From Streptomyces massasporeus (lineage in GTDB: Bacteria; Actinomycetota; Actinomycetes; Streptomycetales; Streptomycetaceae), in the NCBI RefSeq assembly GCF_014648995.1, contig NZ_BMSE01000005.1, positions 186,001 through 250,000 of the forward strand: a DNA stretch of 64,000 nt, read 5' to 3'. Below, in pieces: positions 17,862 to 26,629 of this stretch. A program made the position numbers and the translations under genes. The notes under the pieces were generated by a model. That model saw only the letters and a list, made by a program, of their open reading frames with translations, did no database searches and was not told where the DNA came from. Numbering within the stretch: the stretch's first letter is position 1; each line of letters opens with the position of its first letter.

Positions 17862-19256
17862 GTGAGCGAATCAGTACGTGACGATGCCCGGCCGCAGGAC
17901 TCGGCGCCGCCCTCGGTGGCGTCCTTCGCGCAGCTGGGGCTGCCCGCCGAGATTCTGCGGACGCTGGACGAGCACGGTGTGACGGTTCCCTTTCCCGTCC
18001 AGGCGGCGACGCTGCCGGACGCGCTCGCGGGCCGTGACGTCCTGGGCCGGGGCCGCACCGGATCCGGCAAGACGCTCGCCTTCGGCCTGGGGATGCTCGC
18101 CCGGACGGCCGGGCGGCGCGCGCAGCCCAAGGAGCCGCTGGCGCTCGTCCTCGTGCCCACCAGGGAGCTCGCGCAGCAGGTCGGTGAGGCGCTCACCCCG
18201 TACGCCGAGGCCCTGCGGCTGCGGCTCGCGACCGTGGTGGGCGGCGTGTCCATCGGACGGCAGGCCGCCGCGCTGCGGGACGGCGCCGAGATCGTCGTCG
18301 CCACGCCCGGCCGCCTGCACGACCTCGTCGAACGCAAGGGCTGCCGACTGGGACGGGTGCGCATCGCGGTCCTGGACGAGGCCGACCAGATGTGTGACAT
18401 GGGCTTCCTGCCGCAGGTCACCGAGATCCTGGACCAGGTGCGTGCCGACGGGCAGCGGATGCTGTTCTCCGCCACCCTCGACCGCGACGTCGACCAGCTG
18501 GTGCAGCGCTACCTGCGCGACCCCGCCGTCCACTCCGTGGACCCTTCCTCCAGTGCGGTGTCCGCGATCGAGCACCACGTCTTCGTCGTGCACGGCCCCG
18601 ACCGGTACGCCGTGACCACGGAGATCGCCGCCCGGGACGGCCGCGTCCTGCTTTTCCTGGACACCAAGCACGGCGTCGACCAGCTCACGCGGCACCTGCG
18701 GGCCAGCGGCGTGGCCGCCGCCGCGCTGCACAGCGGGAAGTCCCAGCCGCAGCGCACCCGGACCCTGGCCCAGTTCAAGAACGGGCAGATCGCCGCGCTG
18801 GTGGCGACGAACGTCGCCGCACGCGGCCTGCACATCGACGACCTCGACCTCGTGGTCAACGTCGACCCGGCCACCGACCCGAAGGACTATCTGCACCGCG
18901 CGGGCCGCACGGCCCGGGCCGGCCGCTTCGGCACCGTCGTGACACTCGTCCTGCCGGGGCAGCGCCGCGAGACGAGCCAGGTCATGACCGACGCCGCCGT
19001 CACTCCCAAGGTCACCAAAGTACGGTCCGGAGAGGCGGAGCTCAGCCGGATCACCGGCGCCAAGGCCCCCTCCGGAGAGCCGCTCGACGGCGGGGCCGCC
19101 GCAGGCCGGCCCAAGAACCACAACGCCCCGTTCCGCGGCCTGGGCACCACCAAGGACGCGAAGAGCGGCTCCGGTGGCAGGTCGTCCCGCAAGAGCGATG
19201 AGGCCCGCAAGCTCGCGGAGGCCCGCAAGGCGGCCCGGGTGCGCCGCGGCGGCTGA
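17862..19256 (+). CDS. DEAD-box ATP-dependent RNA helicase
   Basis: 464 residues from a GTG at 17862 preceded by GGAGGAAGG. The complete motif set is present: Q motif (FAQLGLPAEIL...PFPVQAATLP), Walker A GRGRTGSGKT, Ia PTRELAQQV, Ib TPGRL, DEAD in VLDEADQM, SAT in LFSATLD, and HRAGRTARAG (motif VI). The C-terminal ~90 residues are a basic, Lys/Arg/Gly-rich tail typical of RNA-binding extensions. It unwinds or remodels structured RNA (ribosome assembly, cold or stress RNA turnover) in the cytoplasm. Monocistronic, ending 17 bases before the convergent aldehyde dehydrogenase stop. Confidence 0.93.
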   Translation: MSESVRDDARPQDSAPPSVASFAQLGLPAEILRTLDEHGVTVPFPVQAATLPDALAGRDVLGRGRTGSGKTLAFGLGMLARTAGRRAQPKEPLALVLVPTRELAQQVGEALTPYAEALRLRLATVVGGVSIGRQAAALRDGAEIVVATPGRLHDLVERKGCRLGRVRIAVLDEADQMCDMGFLPQVTEILDQVRADGQRMLFSATLDRDVDQLVQRYLRDPAVHSVDPSSSAVSAIEHHVFVVHGPDRYAVTTEIAARDGRVLLFLDTKHGVDQLTRHLRASGVAAAALHSGKSQPQRTRTLAQFKNGQIAALVATNVAARGLHIDDLDLVVNVDPATDPKDYLHRAGRTARAGRFGTVVTLVLPGQRRETSQVMTDAAVTPKVTKVRSGEAELSRITGAKAPSGEPLDGGAAAGRPKNHNAPFRGLGTTKDAKSGSGGRSSRKSDEARKLAEARKAARVRRGG

Positions 19257-19273
19257 GCCCCTTCCTGGGCCTT

Positions 19274-20791
19274 CTAGAAGAACCCCAGCTTCTTCGCCGA
19301 GTAGGACACCAGCAGATTCTTCGTCTGCTGGTAGTGGTCCAGCATCATCTTGTGGTTCTCGCGTCCCATCCCCGACTTCTTGTAGCCGCCGAACGCCGCG
19401 TGGGCCGGGTACGCGTGGTAGCAGTTGGTCCAGACGCGGCCCGCCTTGATCTCGCGGCCCAGGCGGTAGGCCGTGTTGCCGTCGCGGGTCCAGACGCCGG
19501 CGCCGAGGCCGTACAGGGTGTCGTTGGCTGTCTTCAGGGCCTCGTCGACCGAGTCGTACGTCGTGACCGAGACGACCGGGCCGAAGATCTCCTCCTGGAA
19601 GATCCGCATGTCGTTGGTGCCGCGGAAGATGGTCGGCTCGATGTAGTAGCCGCCCTCCAGGCCCGGTACCGCGCGGGGGCCGCCGCCCGTGACGACCTCG
19701 GCGCCCTCCTTCCTGCCGATGTCGAGGTAGGAGAGGATCTTCTCGTACTGGTCGTTGCTCGCCTGCGCGCCGATCATGGTGGCCGGGTCCAGCGGGTCGC
19801 CGCCGACGATGGCCCGGGTGCGTTCGACGCAGCGGGCCATGAAGTCGTCGTAGATGGAGGCATGGATCAGGGCGCGCGACGGGCAGGTGCAGACCTCGCC
19901 CTGGTTGAGGGCGAACATCACGAAGCCCTCGACCGCCTTGTCCAGGAAGTCGTCGTCGGCGGCCATGACGTCGGGCAGGAAGATGTTCGGGCTCTTGCCG
20001 CCCAGCTCCAGGGTGACGGGGATGATGTTCTCGCTCGCGTACTGCATGATCAGGCGGCCGGTGGTCGTCTCACCCGTGAACGCCACCTTCGCCACGCGCG
20101 GGCTGGACGCCAGCGGCTTGCCCGCCTCCACGCCGAAGCCGTTGACGACGTTGACCACGCCCGGCGGGAGCAGGTCGGCGATCAGGTCGATGACGTAGAG
20201 AAGGCTGACCGGGGTCTGCTCGGCCGGTTTGATGACGACGCAGTTGCCCGCGGCCAGCGCGGGGGCGAGCTTCCATGTGGCCATGAGGATGGGGAAGTTC
20301 CACGGGATGATCTGGCCGACCACGCCCAGCGGTTCGTGGAAGTGGTACGCGACCGTGTCGGCGTCGATCTCCGCGATGCTGCCCTCCTGGGCGCGGACGA
20401 CTCCGGCGAAGTACCGGAAGTGGTCCACGGCCAGCGGGATGTCGGCGGCCAGGGTCTCGCGGACCGGCTTGCCGTTCTCCCACGTCTCGGCGACCGCGAT
20501 CTTCTCCAGGTTCTGCTCGATGCGGTCCGCGATCCTGTTGAGGATGTTCGCGCGTTCCGTCGTGGACGTGCGGCCCCACTGGTCGGCCGCCCGGTGCGCG
20601 GCGTCCAGTGCGAGGTCGACGTCGGCCGCCGTGGAACGGGCGACCTCGCAGAAGGCCTTGCCGGTCACGGGCGTCGGGTTCTCGAAGTAGCGGCCCTCGA
20701 CGGGCGCTGTCCAGTCGCCGTCGATGAAGTTGTCGTAGCGGCGGGCGAAGGTGACGATGCTGCCTTCGGTTCCTGGCTGCGCGTACACCAT
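19274..20791 (-). CDS. NAD-dependent aldehyde dehydrogenase (acetaldehyde/ExaC type)
   Basis: 505 residues. Aldehyde dehydrogenase superfamily motifs are seen: the NAD-binding region [20 protein letters not shown] and VKIAFTGET-like [14 protein letters not shown], the catalytic Glu in [12 protein letters not shown], the catalytic Cys in [14 protein letters not shown], and the C-terminal [17 protein letters not shown] and [17 protein letters not shown]. The closest type is ExaC/AcoD-like acetaldehyde dehydrogenase, oxidising aldehydes to acids in ethanol/acetoin catabolism or detoxification. It lies 104 bases downstream of, and in the same direction as, a GAF-domain regulator, which is the usual AcoR-like pairing. 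Confidence 0.93.
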   Translation of the reverse strand: MVYAQPGTEGSIVTFARRYDNFIDGDWTAPVEGRYFENPTPVTGKAFCEVARSTAADVDLALDAAHRAADQWGRTSTTERANILNRIADRIEQNLEKIAVAETWENGKPVRETLAADIPLAVDHFRYFAGVVRAQEGSIAEIDADTVAYHFHEPLGVVGQIIPWNFPILMATWKLAPALAAGNCVVIKPAEQTPVSLLYVIDLIADLLPPGVVNVVNGFGVEAGKPLASSPRVAKVAFTGETTTGRLIMQYASENIIPVTLELGGKSPNIFLPDVMAADDDFLDKAVEGFVMFALNQGEVCTCPSRALIHASIYDDFMARCVERTRAIVGGDPLDPATMIGAQASNDQYEKILSYLDIGRKEGAEVVTGGGPRAVPGLEGGYYIEPTIFRGTNDMRIFQEEIFGPVVSVTTYDSVDEALKTANDTLYGLGAGVWTRDGNTAYRLGREIKAGRVWTNCYHAYPAHAAFGGYKKSGMGRENHKMMLDHYQQTKNLLVSYSAKKLGFF

Positions 20792-20895
20792 GGCGGCTCT
20801 CCTCGGTGAAGTGCGGTGCGGGGCGGGTTGGGACGCCCTCACTGTGCTCCCGGGAGGTTGGCGCAAGGTTGGCGCAGTGACGGATCCGGCGTCCG

Positions 20896-22119
20896 TCAGC
20901 CGCGCAGGGCCGTCGCGAGCCGGCCCCTCGCGATCGCCCGGCGGGTGTCGCCCGGGCCGAGCAGCCGCAGCGCGTGCTCGTGGACCTCCGCGTCGTACGG
21001 GGCCCGTTCGCCGTAGCGCAGGGCGTGCTCGGGGCGGGTGCTCGCCAGCACGGCGTCGCGTACCGCCACTTCGATGCGCGTGCGCCACTCCTCGATGCCG
21101 GGGGCCTCGGAGCGGGGGAGCAGCGGGCCGCCGTAACGGCGCAGGGCCGTGTCCGTGTCGCCCTGCTCCAGTGCGCGCAGGACGTCGGCGGCGTCGCAGG
21201 ACACGGGGTCGGTGAGGGTGTAGTGGCGGGGGGAGATCGCGCCGCCCAGCGCGCGGCGCAGGTGGGAGATCTCCGCCTTGAAGGTCGACGACGTCACCGG
21301 GCGGTCGCCGTACAGGGCTGCGTGCAGTCGTTCCGCGGAGAAGCCCCCGGGTTCGAGGGAGAGGAGGACGAGGATCTCCAACTGGCGTGGACGCACGTGC
21401 AGTTGCTGTCCGTCCCGCACGGCCCGCTCGACGCCCAGGCAGCTGAGCCGCAGGTGTCCCGCACCGGGTTCCTGTGTGGTGAGGCGGGCCTCGATGCTGG
21501 ACACCAGTGTCCGTACGGTCGACATGGCCAGGGGGTGTGATTGGTCCCAGGTCGTGGACAGGTCCAGTACGCCGAGGACGCGGCCGTCCCGGCCGTGCAC
21601 CGGGGCGCAGTAGCAGACCCAGCCGTGCAGGGCCGACACCAGGTGCTCCGCCGAGAAGACGGAGCTGGGGCGGCCGGTGCGCAGGGCGAGGGACAGCGCG
21701 TTGGTGCCCATGGCCTGCTCGTCCCAGCGGCCGCCCGGTGCGAAGTTGACGCGCTCCGCCTGGCGGCGCATGGTCGGGCCGCCACAGGTCCACAGGATGG
21801 TGCCGGACTCGTCGGTGACCGCCGTGACGAACCCGGCGTCCTCGGCGATGCTGTGCAGCTCCCCGGCGAGGGCGGAGACCGGCCGGTACAGCGGTGAGGA
21901 CGTCCAGCGCTGGTGCACCTGGCCGCCGTCGGTGACCGGGGCGCTCTCCCGGCCCGGGTCCACGCTGCCCAGCGAGCGCGCCCAGGACTCGGTCACCTCG
22001 TGGCGCAGCGTCGCGGTGCCGCCCGGCCGCGAGCCCGGGACGCTCAGCCTCGGCACCCAGCGGGACCACTCGTGCTCCAGCACGGCCCTGCGCTGGTGGA
22101 GGTCAGGGCGCTGTGACAT
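20896..22119 (-). CDS. GAF-domain transcriptional regulator (AcoR-like sensor with winged-helix C-terminus)
   Basis: 407 residues. The N-terminal half carries a GAF sensor, about residues 70-210 ([58 protein letters not shown]), closely resembling the AcoR sensor. The C-terminal part (about 225-330, ...[42 protein letters not shown]) is an OmpR/SARP-type winged-helix in place of a sigma-54 AAA domain, as is usual in actinobacteria. Likely controls the downstream aldehyde dehydrogenase in response to a small metabolite. The start ATG 22119 is preceded by GGGAGAGG. Confidence 0.85.
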   Translation of the reverse strand: MSQRPDLHQRRAVLEHEWSRWVPRLSVPGSRPGGTATLRHEVTESWARSLGSVDPGRESAPVTDGGQVHQRWTSSPLYRPVSALAGELHSIAEDAGFVTAVTDESGTILWTCGGPTMRRQAERVNFAPGGRWDEQAMGTNALSLALRTGRPSSVFSAEHLVSALHGWVCYCAPVHGRDGRVLGVLDLSTTWDQSHPLAMSTVRTLVSSIEARLTTQEPGAGHLRLSCLGVERAVRDGQQLHVRPRQLEILVLLSLEPGGFSAERLHAALYGDRPVTSSTFKAEISHLRRALGGAISPRHYTLTDPVSCDAADVLRALEQGDTDTALRRYGGPLLPRSEAPGIEEWRTRIEVAVRDAVLASTRPEHALRYGERAPYDAEVHEHALRLLGPGDTRRAIARGRLATALRG

Positions 22120-22459
22120 GGCCTCTCCCTGCCGTCGTACCGGATTCTCGGCGTGAGGTCAGTCTGACCGGACGGGCCCGTCCCGGTCGAGAACTCCGTC
22201 GGACCCGGCAGAACTGTTCCGCATGAGGCGGCCGGGGGGCGGCATGAGACGGCCAGGGGCGACATGAGGCCGCCGGGGGCGACCCGTTGGCCTGGAACCG
22301 CCGTGTGGCCGGGAACCGTCCCCGCCTCTGAACGGGCGACCGCCTGACTGGATGTTTGTCCGGTGTCGGCGTGCCGCCGTACGGGTGACGGGTTCACTCG
22401 ACCCGACGGACGGGGCCCGGCACGCGTACCACCGGTGTGCGGCGCCGCGTTCCCCTGGC
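22120..22459. other. 340-base divergent intergenic region
   Basis: It separates the GAF regulator (minus) from an unknown plus-strand gene. It contains the three-copy tandem repeat at 22222-22282. No gene is supported. Confidence 0.5.
22222..22282. repeat. Three tandem ~20-bp repeats upstream of the GAF regulator
   Basis: Units of 21, 20 and 20 bp all begin CATGAG and continue with a G-rich tract (for example CATGAGACGGCCAGGGGCGA). They lie about 100-160 bases upstream of the regulator start. Possibly autoregulatory sites. Confidence 0.6.
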
Positions 22460-22918
22460 ATGGACAGCACGGAGACGGCCCGGCGCCTTCCGGGGAACGA
22501 CGCCGCGCCCCGCTCGTACGCCGAACTCACCAGCGGGTACGCGGGACATCCGCCGATCTACGCGGCCCTGGTCGCCGAGTGGGAGGCGCGGGGCCACACG
22601 GTCCCGGAGCACCGCGACGGCCAGTGGGTCTCCTTCGCCGCGCCGGCCGAGAGCGAGACCTGGACCGCCGTCACCTCATGGGCCGCCGGCCGGCACATGG
22701 GCCCGGTCGTCCCCGGCGGCGGCCCCCGTCCGGCCCCAAGTCCTCACTCGCCCGCCGCTTCTCACCCGGCCGTCACTCCCCACCCCGCCGCCGGCCGGCA
22801 CCCGGGCCAGGTCGGCGCCGCGGGCACCCGGCCCGGCCCCGGCCGTCCCCCCGCGGCGACGGTGCCTCCGTCCGGCGCCCGCCTCACCAGCCGTCCGACG
22901 CCACCGGCTCCGCGCTGA
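22460..22918 (+). CDS. Hypothetical protein with Pro-rich tail (152 aa)
   Basis: The folded part is about residues 1-85 (SYAELTSGYAGHPPIYAALV, EWEARGHTVP, GQWVSFAAP), followed by a disordered Pro/Gly/His-rich tail. No signal, membrane helix or known motif. The ATG at 22460 begins MDSTETARRLPG; upstream in-frame codons look non-coding. Its 3' end overlaps the convergent next gene by 35 bases. I do not recognise the family. Confidence 0.55.
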   Translation: MDSTETARRLPGNDAAPRSYAELTSGYAGHPPIYAALVAEWEARGHTVPEHRDGQWVSFAAPAESETWTAVTSWAAGRHMGPVVPGGGPRPAPSPHSPAASHPAVTPHPAAGRHPGQVGAAGTRPGPGRPPAATVPPSGARLTSRPTPPAPR

Positions 22919-23372
22919 CCGGCGCCAGCACCGCGAGGGTTCCGCTGGCCTCCCGCAGGGCCGTCTCGAGGGTGCCCGGGGTGTGCAGGGTGCCGGTTCC
23001 GTCCGGCGGCACGAGCCACTCCAGGCGACCGGCGGGCCGGTACGGCGGCGGCACGGCGACCCACGAGCCCCGGCCCACGTGCCGCACCCCGAAGCCGACC
23101 CACTCGCTGACCGGATCGGGCGGCAGGAAGAACCCCACTCTGCGGGCCGCGCAGTCCACCAGGGTGGGGCCGGGCACCTTCCGCGGGTCGCGCCACAGGA
23201 GGTCCAGCGCGAGCAGGCCGAGCCGGTCGGGGACGCTGAGCACGTCCCAGTACCGCCCGGACTCCACGAGCACCGTTCCCGCGCCGTAGTCCCACTCCCG
23301 TTTGCACTCCTGGGGGTCCGTGGCGGCTGCGGCGAGCCACTCGACGGCTTGCTTCCACATGACGCTCTGCAT
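22884..23372 (-). CDS. Hypothetical protein (162 aa)
   Basis: Globular cytoplasmic protein, Trp- and Pro-rich (MWKQAVEWLAAAATDP, SVPDRLGLLALDLLWRD, ARRVGFFLPPDPVSEWVG, WLVPPDGTGTLHTPGTL). No catalytic motif was recognised. The ATG at 23372 was chosen; an ATG four codons later and upstream in-frame codons are alternatives. It overlaps the 3' end of the convergent plus-strand gene. A CGTAGA-TATT-TCTACG palindrome lies about 100 bases upstream of the start. Function unknown. Confidence 0.6.
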   Translation of the reverse strand: MQSVMWKQAVEWLAAAATDPQECKREWDYGAGTVLVESGRYWDVLSVPDRLGLLALDLLWRDPRKVPGPTLVDCAARRVGFFLPPDPVSEWVGFGVRHVGRGSWVAVPPPYRPAGRLEWLVPPDGTGTLHTPGTLETALREASGTLAVLAPVSAEPVASDGW

Positions 23373-23472
23373 GGCCACCCCAGGCACAGTCGACGGCGCC
23401 GCGGTCGGGCGCGCGCTGAACACGGGCCGGTGACCCGCGGGGTTCCGCGTGCCGCACGGCCGTAGCCATGCT

Positions 23473-23488
23473 CGTAGATATTTCTACG
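23473..23488. promoter_or_regulatory. Palindrome CGTAGA-TATT-TCTACG
   Basis: Perfect 6-bp arms in the divergent region, ~100 bases upstream of the 162-residue gene start. Candidate regulator site. Confidence 0.35.
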
Positions 23489-24051
23489 GGTCGGAAGGGG
23501 TGGCGCGGTCTGGCGTTTGGGTCGGGCATGTCCCGGTCGAAAGAGGGCACTCGAAGGTGCGGCCCGAAAGGCCGCGATCAACTTCGTGCGCATCCATGCC
23601 GCTCCGAGGAATTCGGCCACCGAAGGGTGTGTGCGACTCGGGGAGAACTCGAGGAGCGCCGGGGCGCGCCGCCGGACATGCGGGTCTCGCAGGCATGCCG
23701 TCCGCGCCGCCGGCCCTTCGGCGTGCAGGAGGTGTGGACCGGTTCACGGCGGCGCGCGGGCGCGATGTGCGGATCCGGGAACTTTGCCTTCACGAAACCT
23801 CCCTCCGTGCTGGCCAGAACCCGCCTTGTTCGGTCAACTCCACACGCAAGAAGGTGGGTTGAGCACTTGAACATCAGGAGTCACAAGCGCGCTGCTTGAC
23901 CTGTGCGAACCGAACCGCACGGGGATGACGGGGGAACTGATGAGGTGCGCGTGCCCACCGCCGACCGGTCCGGGCAGAGTCCTCGCGCACGGCTGTCACG
24001 TCCCTCCCTCACCGCCTCTTGGTGCCTTCCTCGGGTGCCCGAGACAGGGAT

Positions 24052-24060
24052 AGGAGGGGG
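24052..24060 (+). promoter_or_regulatory. Strong ribosome-binding site of the sheath gene
   Basis: AGGAGGGGG is a near-perfect Shine-Dalgarno sequence. ATGs follow at 24062 and 24068. The second has the better spacing and gives a start of MSAVSAAKPTYPGVY. Confidence 0.7.
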
Positions 24061-24067
24061 AATGCCG

Positions 24068-25927
24068 ATGAGTGCAGTGAGCGCCGCCAAGCCGACGTAT
24101 CCCGGTGTCTACGTCGAAGAGCTTCCCAGCAGCACCCGCACCATCTCGACCCTGACCACGTCGGTGACCGCCTTCGTGGGCCACACCCGCCGCGGCCCGC
24201 TGAACGAGCCGGTGCGCGTCACCAGCTTCACGGAGTTCGAGCGCCGCTTCGGGGGACTGAGCGCCCAGAGCGCCGTCGGCTACGCCGTTCACCAGTTCTT
24301 CGGCAACGGCGGCACCGTCGCCGTGATCGTCCGGGTCGCCAAGGCCGGCAGCGGCCGGGCCGCCTGCGTCACGCTGGAGTCCACCGAGAACCACAGCGAG
24401 TGCGACGTCCTCGCGGTGCACGCCAAGGAACCCGGCGTGTGGGGCAACGGGCTGCGGGTCGCCGTCGACCACGACACGCCCTGCCCCGACGAGACCTTCA
24501 ACCTGCGCGTCTTCGACGCCAAGGGCGAGGCCCGCGAGAGCTTCACCGGCCTGTCGACCGACCCGGCCGGCGGCCGGTTCGTGCAGACCGTCGTCAACGC
24601 CGGTTCCCGGCTGATCCGCGTCGAGGTCGTCGGCGAGGGCCGGCCCGATCCGTCGGGCACCGTCTCCAAGCCGTTCGGGCACGAACTGCCCGACCTCGCC
24701 GTCGACCTCACCGTCAAGATCGGCGACGTCGAGCGGGAGTTCACCCTCTACGACCCCGACTGCGACGGCGAGTCCCCGTCCTCCGTCGCCGAGCTGGCGC
24801 TGCTGCTGGAGCGCAAGCTGCGCGCCCTGCCCGACGCGCCCGGCAAGCATGCCTTCGCCGGCGCCGAGGTCACCGCCTTCGGCCGCCGCGTCCAGGTCGT
24901 CGCGGGCTCCACCGACCCCGACGACGTCGTCCGCTTCCTCGGCGAGTGCGCCAACGACCTGGGCCTGGAGGCCTCGGTCAACCCGCCCGTCTTCCCGCTG
25001 GAGGGCGGCGAGGACGGAGAGGCGCCCGGCCCGCGCGACCTCATCGGCTCCGAGGCCGACAAGTCCGGCATCCAGGCGCTGCGCGGCGTCGCCGACGTCA
25101 ACCTGCTCGCGCTGCCCGAACTCGCGGCGTACGAGAAGACCGAGGACGCCCTCACCGTGGTCTCCGCCGCCCAGCGCCTGTGCCAGGAGCGGCGGATCTT
25201 CCTCCTCGTCGACGCGCCCGGCACCTGGGTCAGCGTCGACACCGCCCGCGCCGGGCTCGCCGCCTTCGACGCCGTGCGCGGCAACCACGCCGGCCTGTAC
25301 TTCCCACACCTGAAGCTCACCGACCCGCTCACGGGACGGCTGCGCTCCTTCCCGCCGTCCGGCGCCGTCGCGGGCGTCATCGCCCGTACGGACTCCGAGC
25401 GCGGCGTGTGGAAGGCCCCGGCCGGCACCGAGGCCCGGCTCGCCGGCGTGCACTCGCTCGCGGTCGACCTGACCGACCGCGAGACCGGCCTGCTCAACCC
25501 GCTGGGCGTCAACTGCCTGCGCACGTTCCCGGTGACCGGCCCCGTGGTCTGGGGCGCCCGCACCCTGGAGGGCTCCGACGCCCTCGACAGCGAGTGGAAG
25601 TACGTGCCCGTCCGGCGGCTCGCGCTGCACGTCGAGGAGAGCCTCCAGCGGGGACTGCAGTGGGTGGTGTTCGAGCCCAACGACGAGAACCTGTGGCAGC
25701 AGATCAGGCTCGCCGCCTCCTCCTACCTGCACACGCTGTTCCGCCAGGGCGCCTTCAAGGGCGGCACGCCCCGCGAGGCCTACTTCGTCAAGTGCGACAG
25801 CGACACCACGACCACCGAGGACATCGAGAACGGCGTCGTCAACGTCCTGGTCGGCATCGCGCCGGTCCGCCCGGCCGAGTTCGTGATCGTCAAGATCCAG
25901 CAGACGTCAGGGCAGTTCGCGCTCTAG
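24068..25927 (+). CDS. Contractile injection system tail sheath protein
   Basis: 619 residues. The N-terminal family signature PTYPGVYVEELPSSTRTISTL is followed by TSVTAFVGHTRRGPLNEPV and FEFRRFGG-like FERRFGGL. The C-terminal conserved sheath domain carries GVNCLRTFPVTGPVVWGARTL, WKYVPVRRLALHVEESLQRG and the final TTTEDIENGVVNVLVGIAPVRPAEF. This is the contractile outer sheath (phage Mu/P2 FI-like, Afp2-4/Cis2 type) that stacks around the inner tube and shortens on firing. The central ~250 residues (about 150-390) form the variable insertion domain exposed on the particle surface. Start ATG 24068, alternative 24062. It is followed after 47 bases by the tube gene; both are needed in the highest copy number. 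Confidence 0.95.
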   Translation: MSAVSAAKPTYPGVYVEELPSSTRTISTLTTSVTAFVGHTRRGPLNEPVRVTSFTEFERRFGGLSAQSAVGYAVHQFFGNGGTVAVIVRVAKAGSGRAACVTLESTENHSECDVLAVHAKEPGVWGNGLRVAVDHDTPCPDETFNLRVFDAKGEARESFTGLSTDPAGGRFVQTVVNAGSRLIRVEVVGEGRPDPSGTVSKPFGHELPDLAVDLTVKIGDVEREFTLYDPDCDGESPSSVAELALLLERKLRALPDAPGKHAFAGAEVTAFGRRVQVVAGSTDPDDVVRFLGECANDLGLEASVNPPVFPLEGGEDGEAPGPRDLIGSEADKSGIQALRGVADVNLLALPELAAYEKTEDALTVVSAAQRLCQERRIFLLVDAPGTWVSVDTARAGLAAFDAVRGNHAGLYFPHLKLTDPLTGRLRSFPPSGAVAGVIARTDSERGVWKAPAGTEARLAGVHSLAVDLTDRETGLLNPLGVNCLRTFPVTGPVVWGARTLEGSDALDSEWKYVPVRRLALHVEESLQRGLQWVVFEPNDENLWQQIRLAASSYLHTLFRQGAFKGGTPREAYFVKCDSDTTTTEDIENGVVNVLVGIAPVRPAEFVIVKIQQTSGQFAL

Positions 25928-25974
25928 GGAACGCTCGAAGGAACTGCTCCAAGGAACCCCTGAGGACATTTTCG

Positions 25975-26499
25975 ATGGCAGAGTTCACGGTCAACGCCCA
26001 TCGCTTCGACCCGTACAAGAACTTCAAGTTCCTGGTCCTGTGGGACGGTCGGACGGTCGCCGGCATCAGCAAGGTCAGTCCGCTGAAGCGGACCACCGAG
26101 GTCGTCAAGCACCGGCACGGAGGCGACCCCTCCTCCCCGCGCAAGTCGCCGGGCCGCTCCGAGTTCGAGGGCATCACCCTGGAACGCGGCGTCACCCACG
26201 ACCCCGAGTTCGACCGCTGGGCCAACAAGGTCTGGCAGGTCGGCGCGGGCCTCGGCTCCGAGGTGTCCCTCGCGGACTTCCGCAAGGACATCGTGATCCA
26301 GGTCCTCAACGAGGCGGGCCAGGTCGCCGTCTCCCACAAGCTGTACCGGACCTGGCCCAGCGAGTACCAGGTCCTCGGTGAACTGGACGCCAACGCCAAC
26401 GCGGTGGCCATCCAGTCCCTGAAGCTCGAGTGCGAGGGCTGGGAGCGGGACTACGAGGTGCCGGAGCCGGAGGAACCCTCGTTCCTGAACCCGGCGTAG
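25975..26499 (+). CDS. Contractile injection system inner tube protein (gp19/Hcp-like)
   Basis: 174 residues, in the T4 gp19-like family used for eCIS tubes. Family features: N-terminal AHRFDPYKNFKFLVLWDGRTVAGISKVS, KHRHGG and the C-terminal YQVLGELDANANAVAIQSLKLECEGWERD. It forms stacked hexameric rings inside the sheath. The ATG is preceded by TGAGGA. The downstream 130 bases contain a dispersed repeat and a hairpin that could reduce transcription into the low-copy baseplate genes. Confidence 0.95.
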   Translation: MAEFTVNAHRFDPYKNFKFLVLWDGRTVAGISKVSPLKRTTEVVKHRHGGDPSSPRKSPGRSEFEGITLERGVTHDPEFDRWANKVWQVGAGLGSEVSLADFRKDIVIQVLNEAGQVAVSHKLYRTWPSEYQVLGELDANANAVAIQSLKLECEGWERDYEVPEPEEPSFLNPA

Positions 26500-26561
26500 C
26501 GCTCCGCTGGGGCGCGCCGCGGGGGGTGGGTCGTCGTTCGTCTGCGGTTCGTGGGGGCTGG

Positions 26562-26593
26562 TCGCGCAGTTCCCCGCGCCCCATCGGGGGCGC
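26562..26593 (+). repeat. Dispersed Streptomyces-type intergenic repeat with hairpin
   Basis: The core TCGCGCAGTTCCCCGCGCCC (plus one further C) is followed by a GCGCCCC-ATCG-GGGGCGC hairpin. The same 21-base core recurs at 46791-46811 in this window, again with the hairpin. I recall this core as a common Streptomyces intergenic repeat; that is from memory and was not searched. Confidence 0.75.
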
Positions 26594-26629
26594 ACCCGAA
26601 ACTGCTGAGACACGGGTACTGGGGGAGGC

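Larger units (their letters stand above)
23373..24067. other. 695-base intergenic region upstream of the injection-system cluster
   Basis: It must contain the promoter of the eCIS transcript and, on the other strand, that of the 162-residue protein. It is less GC-rich than its surroundings. Open frames overlap each other in several phases without coding-like codon use. A short palindrome lies at 23473-23488. No convincing -35/-10 pair could be assigned. Confidence 0.5.

Noticed and set aside
19274..22069. Reading the aldehyde dehydrogenase as a 931-residue protein
   Set aside because: The extra N-terminal part is out of frame over the GAF regulator. The family start MVYAQPG at 20791 gives the normal length.
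23449..23899. Overlapping plus-strand frames of 117-143 codons upstream of the sheath gene
   Set aside because: Several frames coexist over the same bases with no codon bias, ribosome-binding site or recognisable domain.
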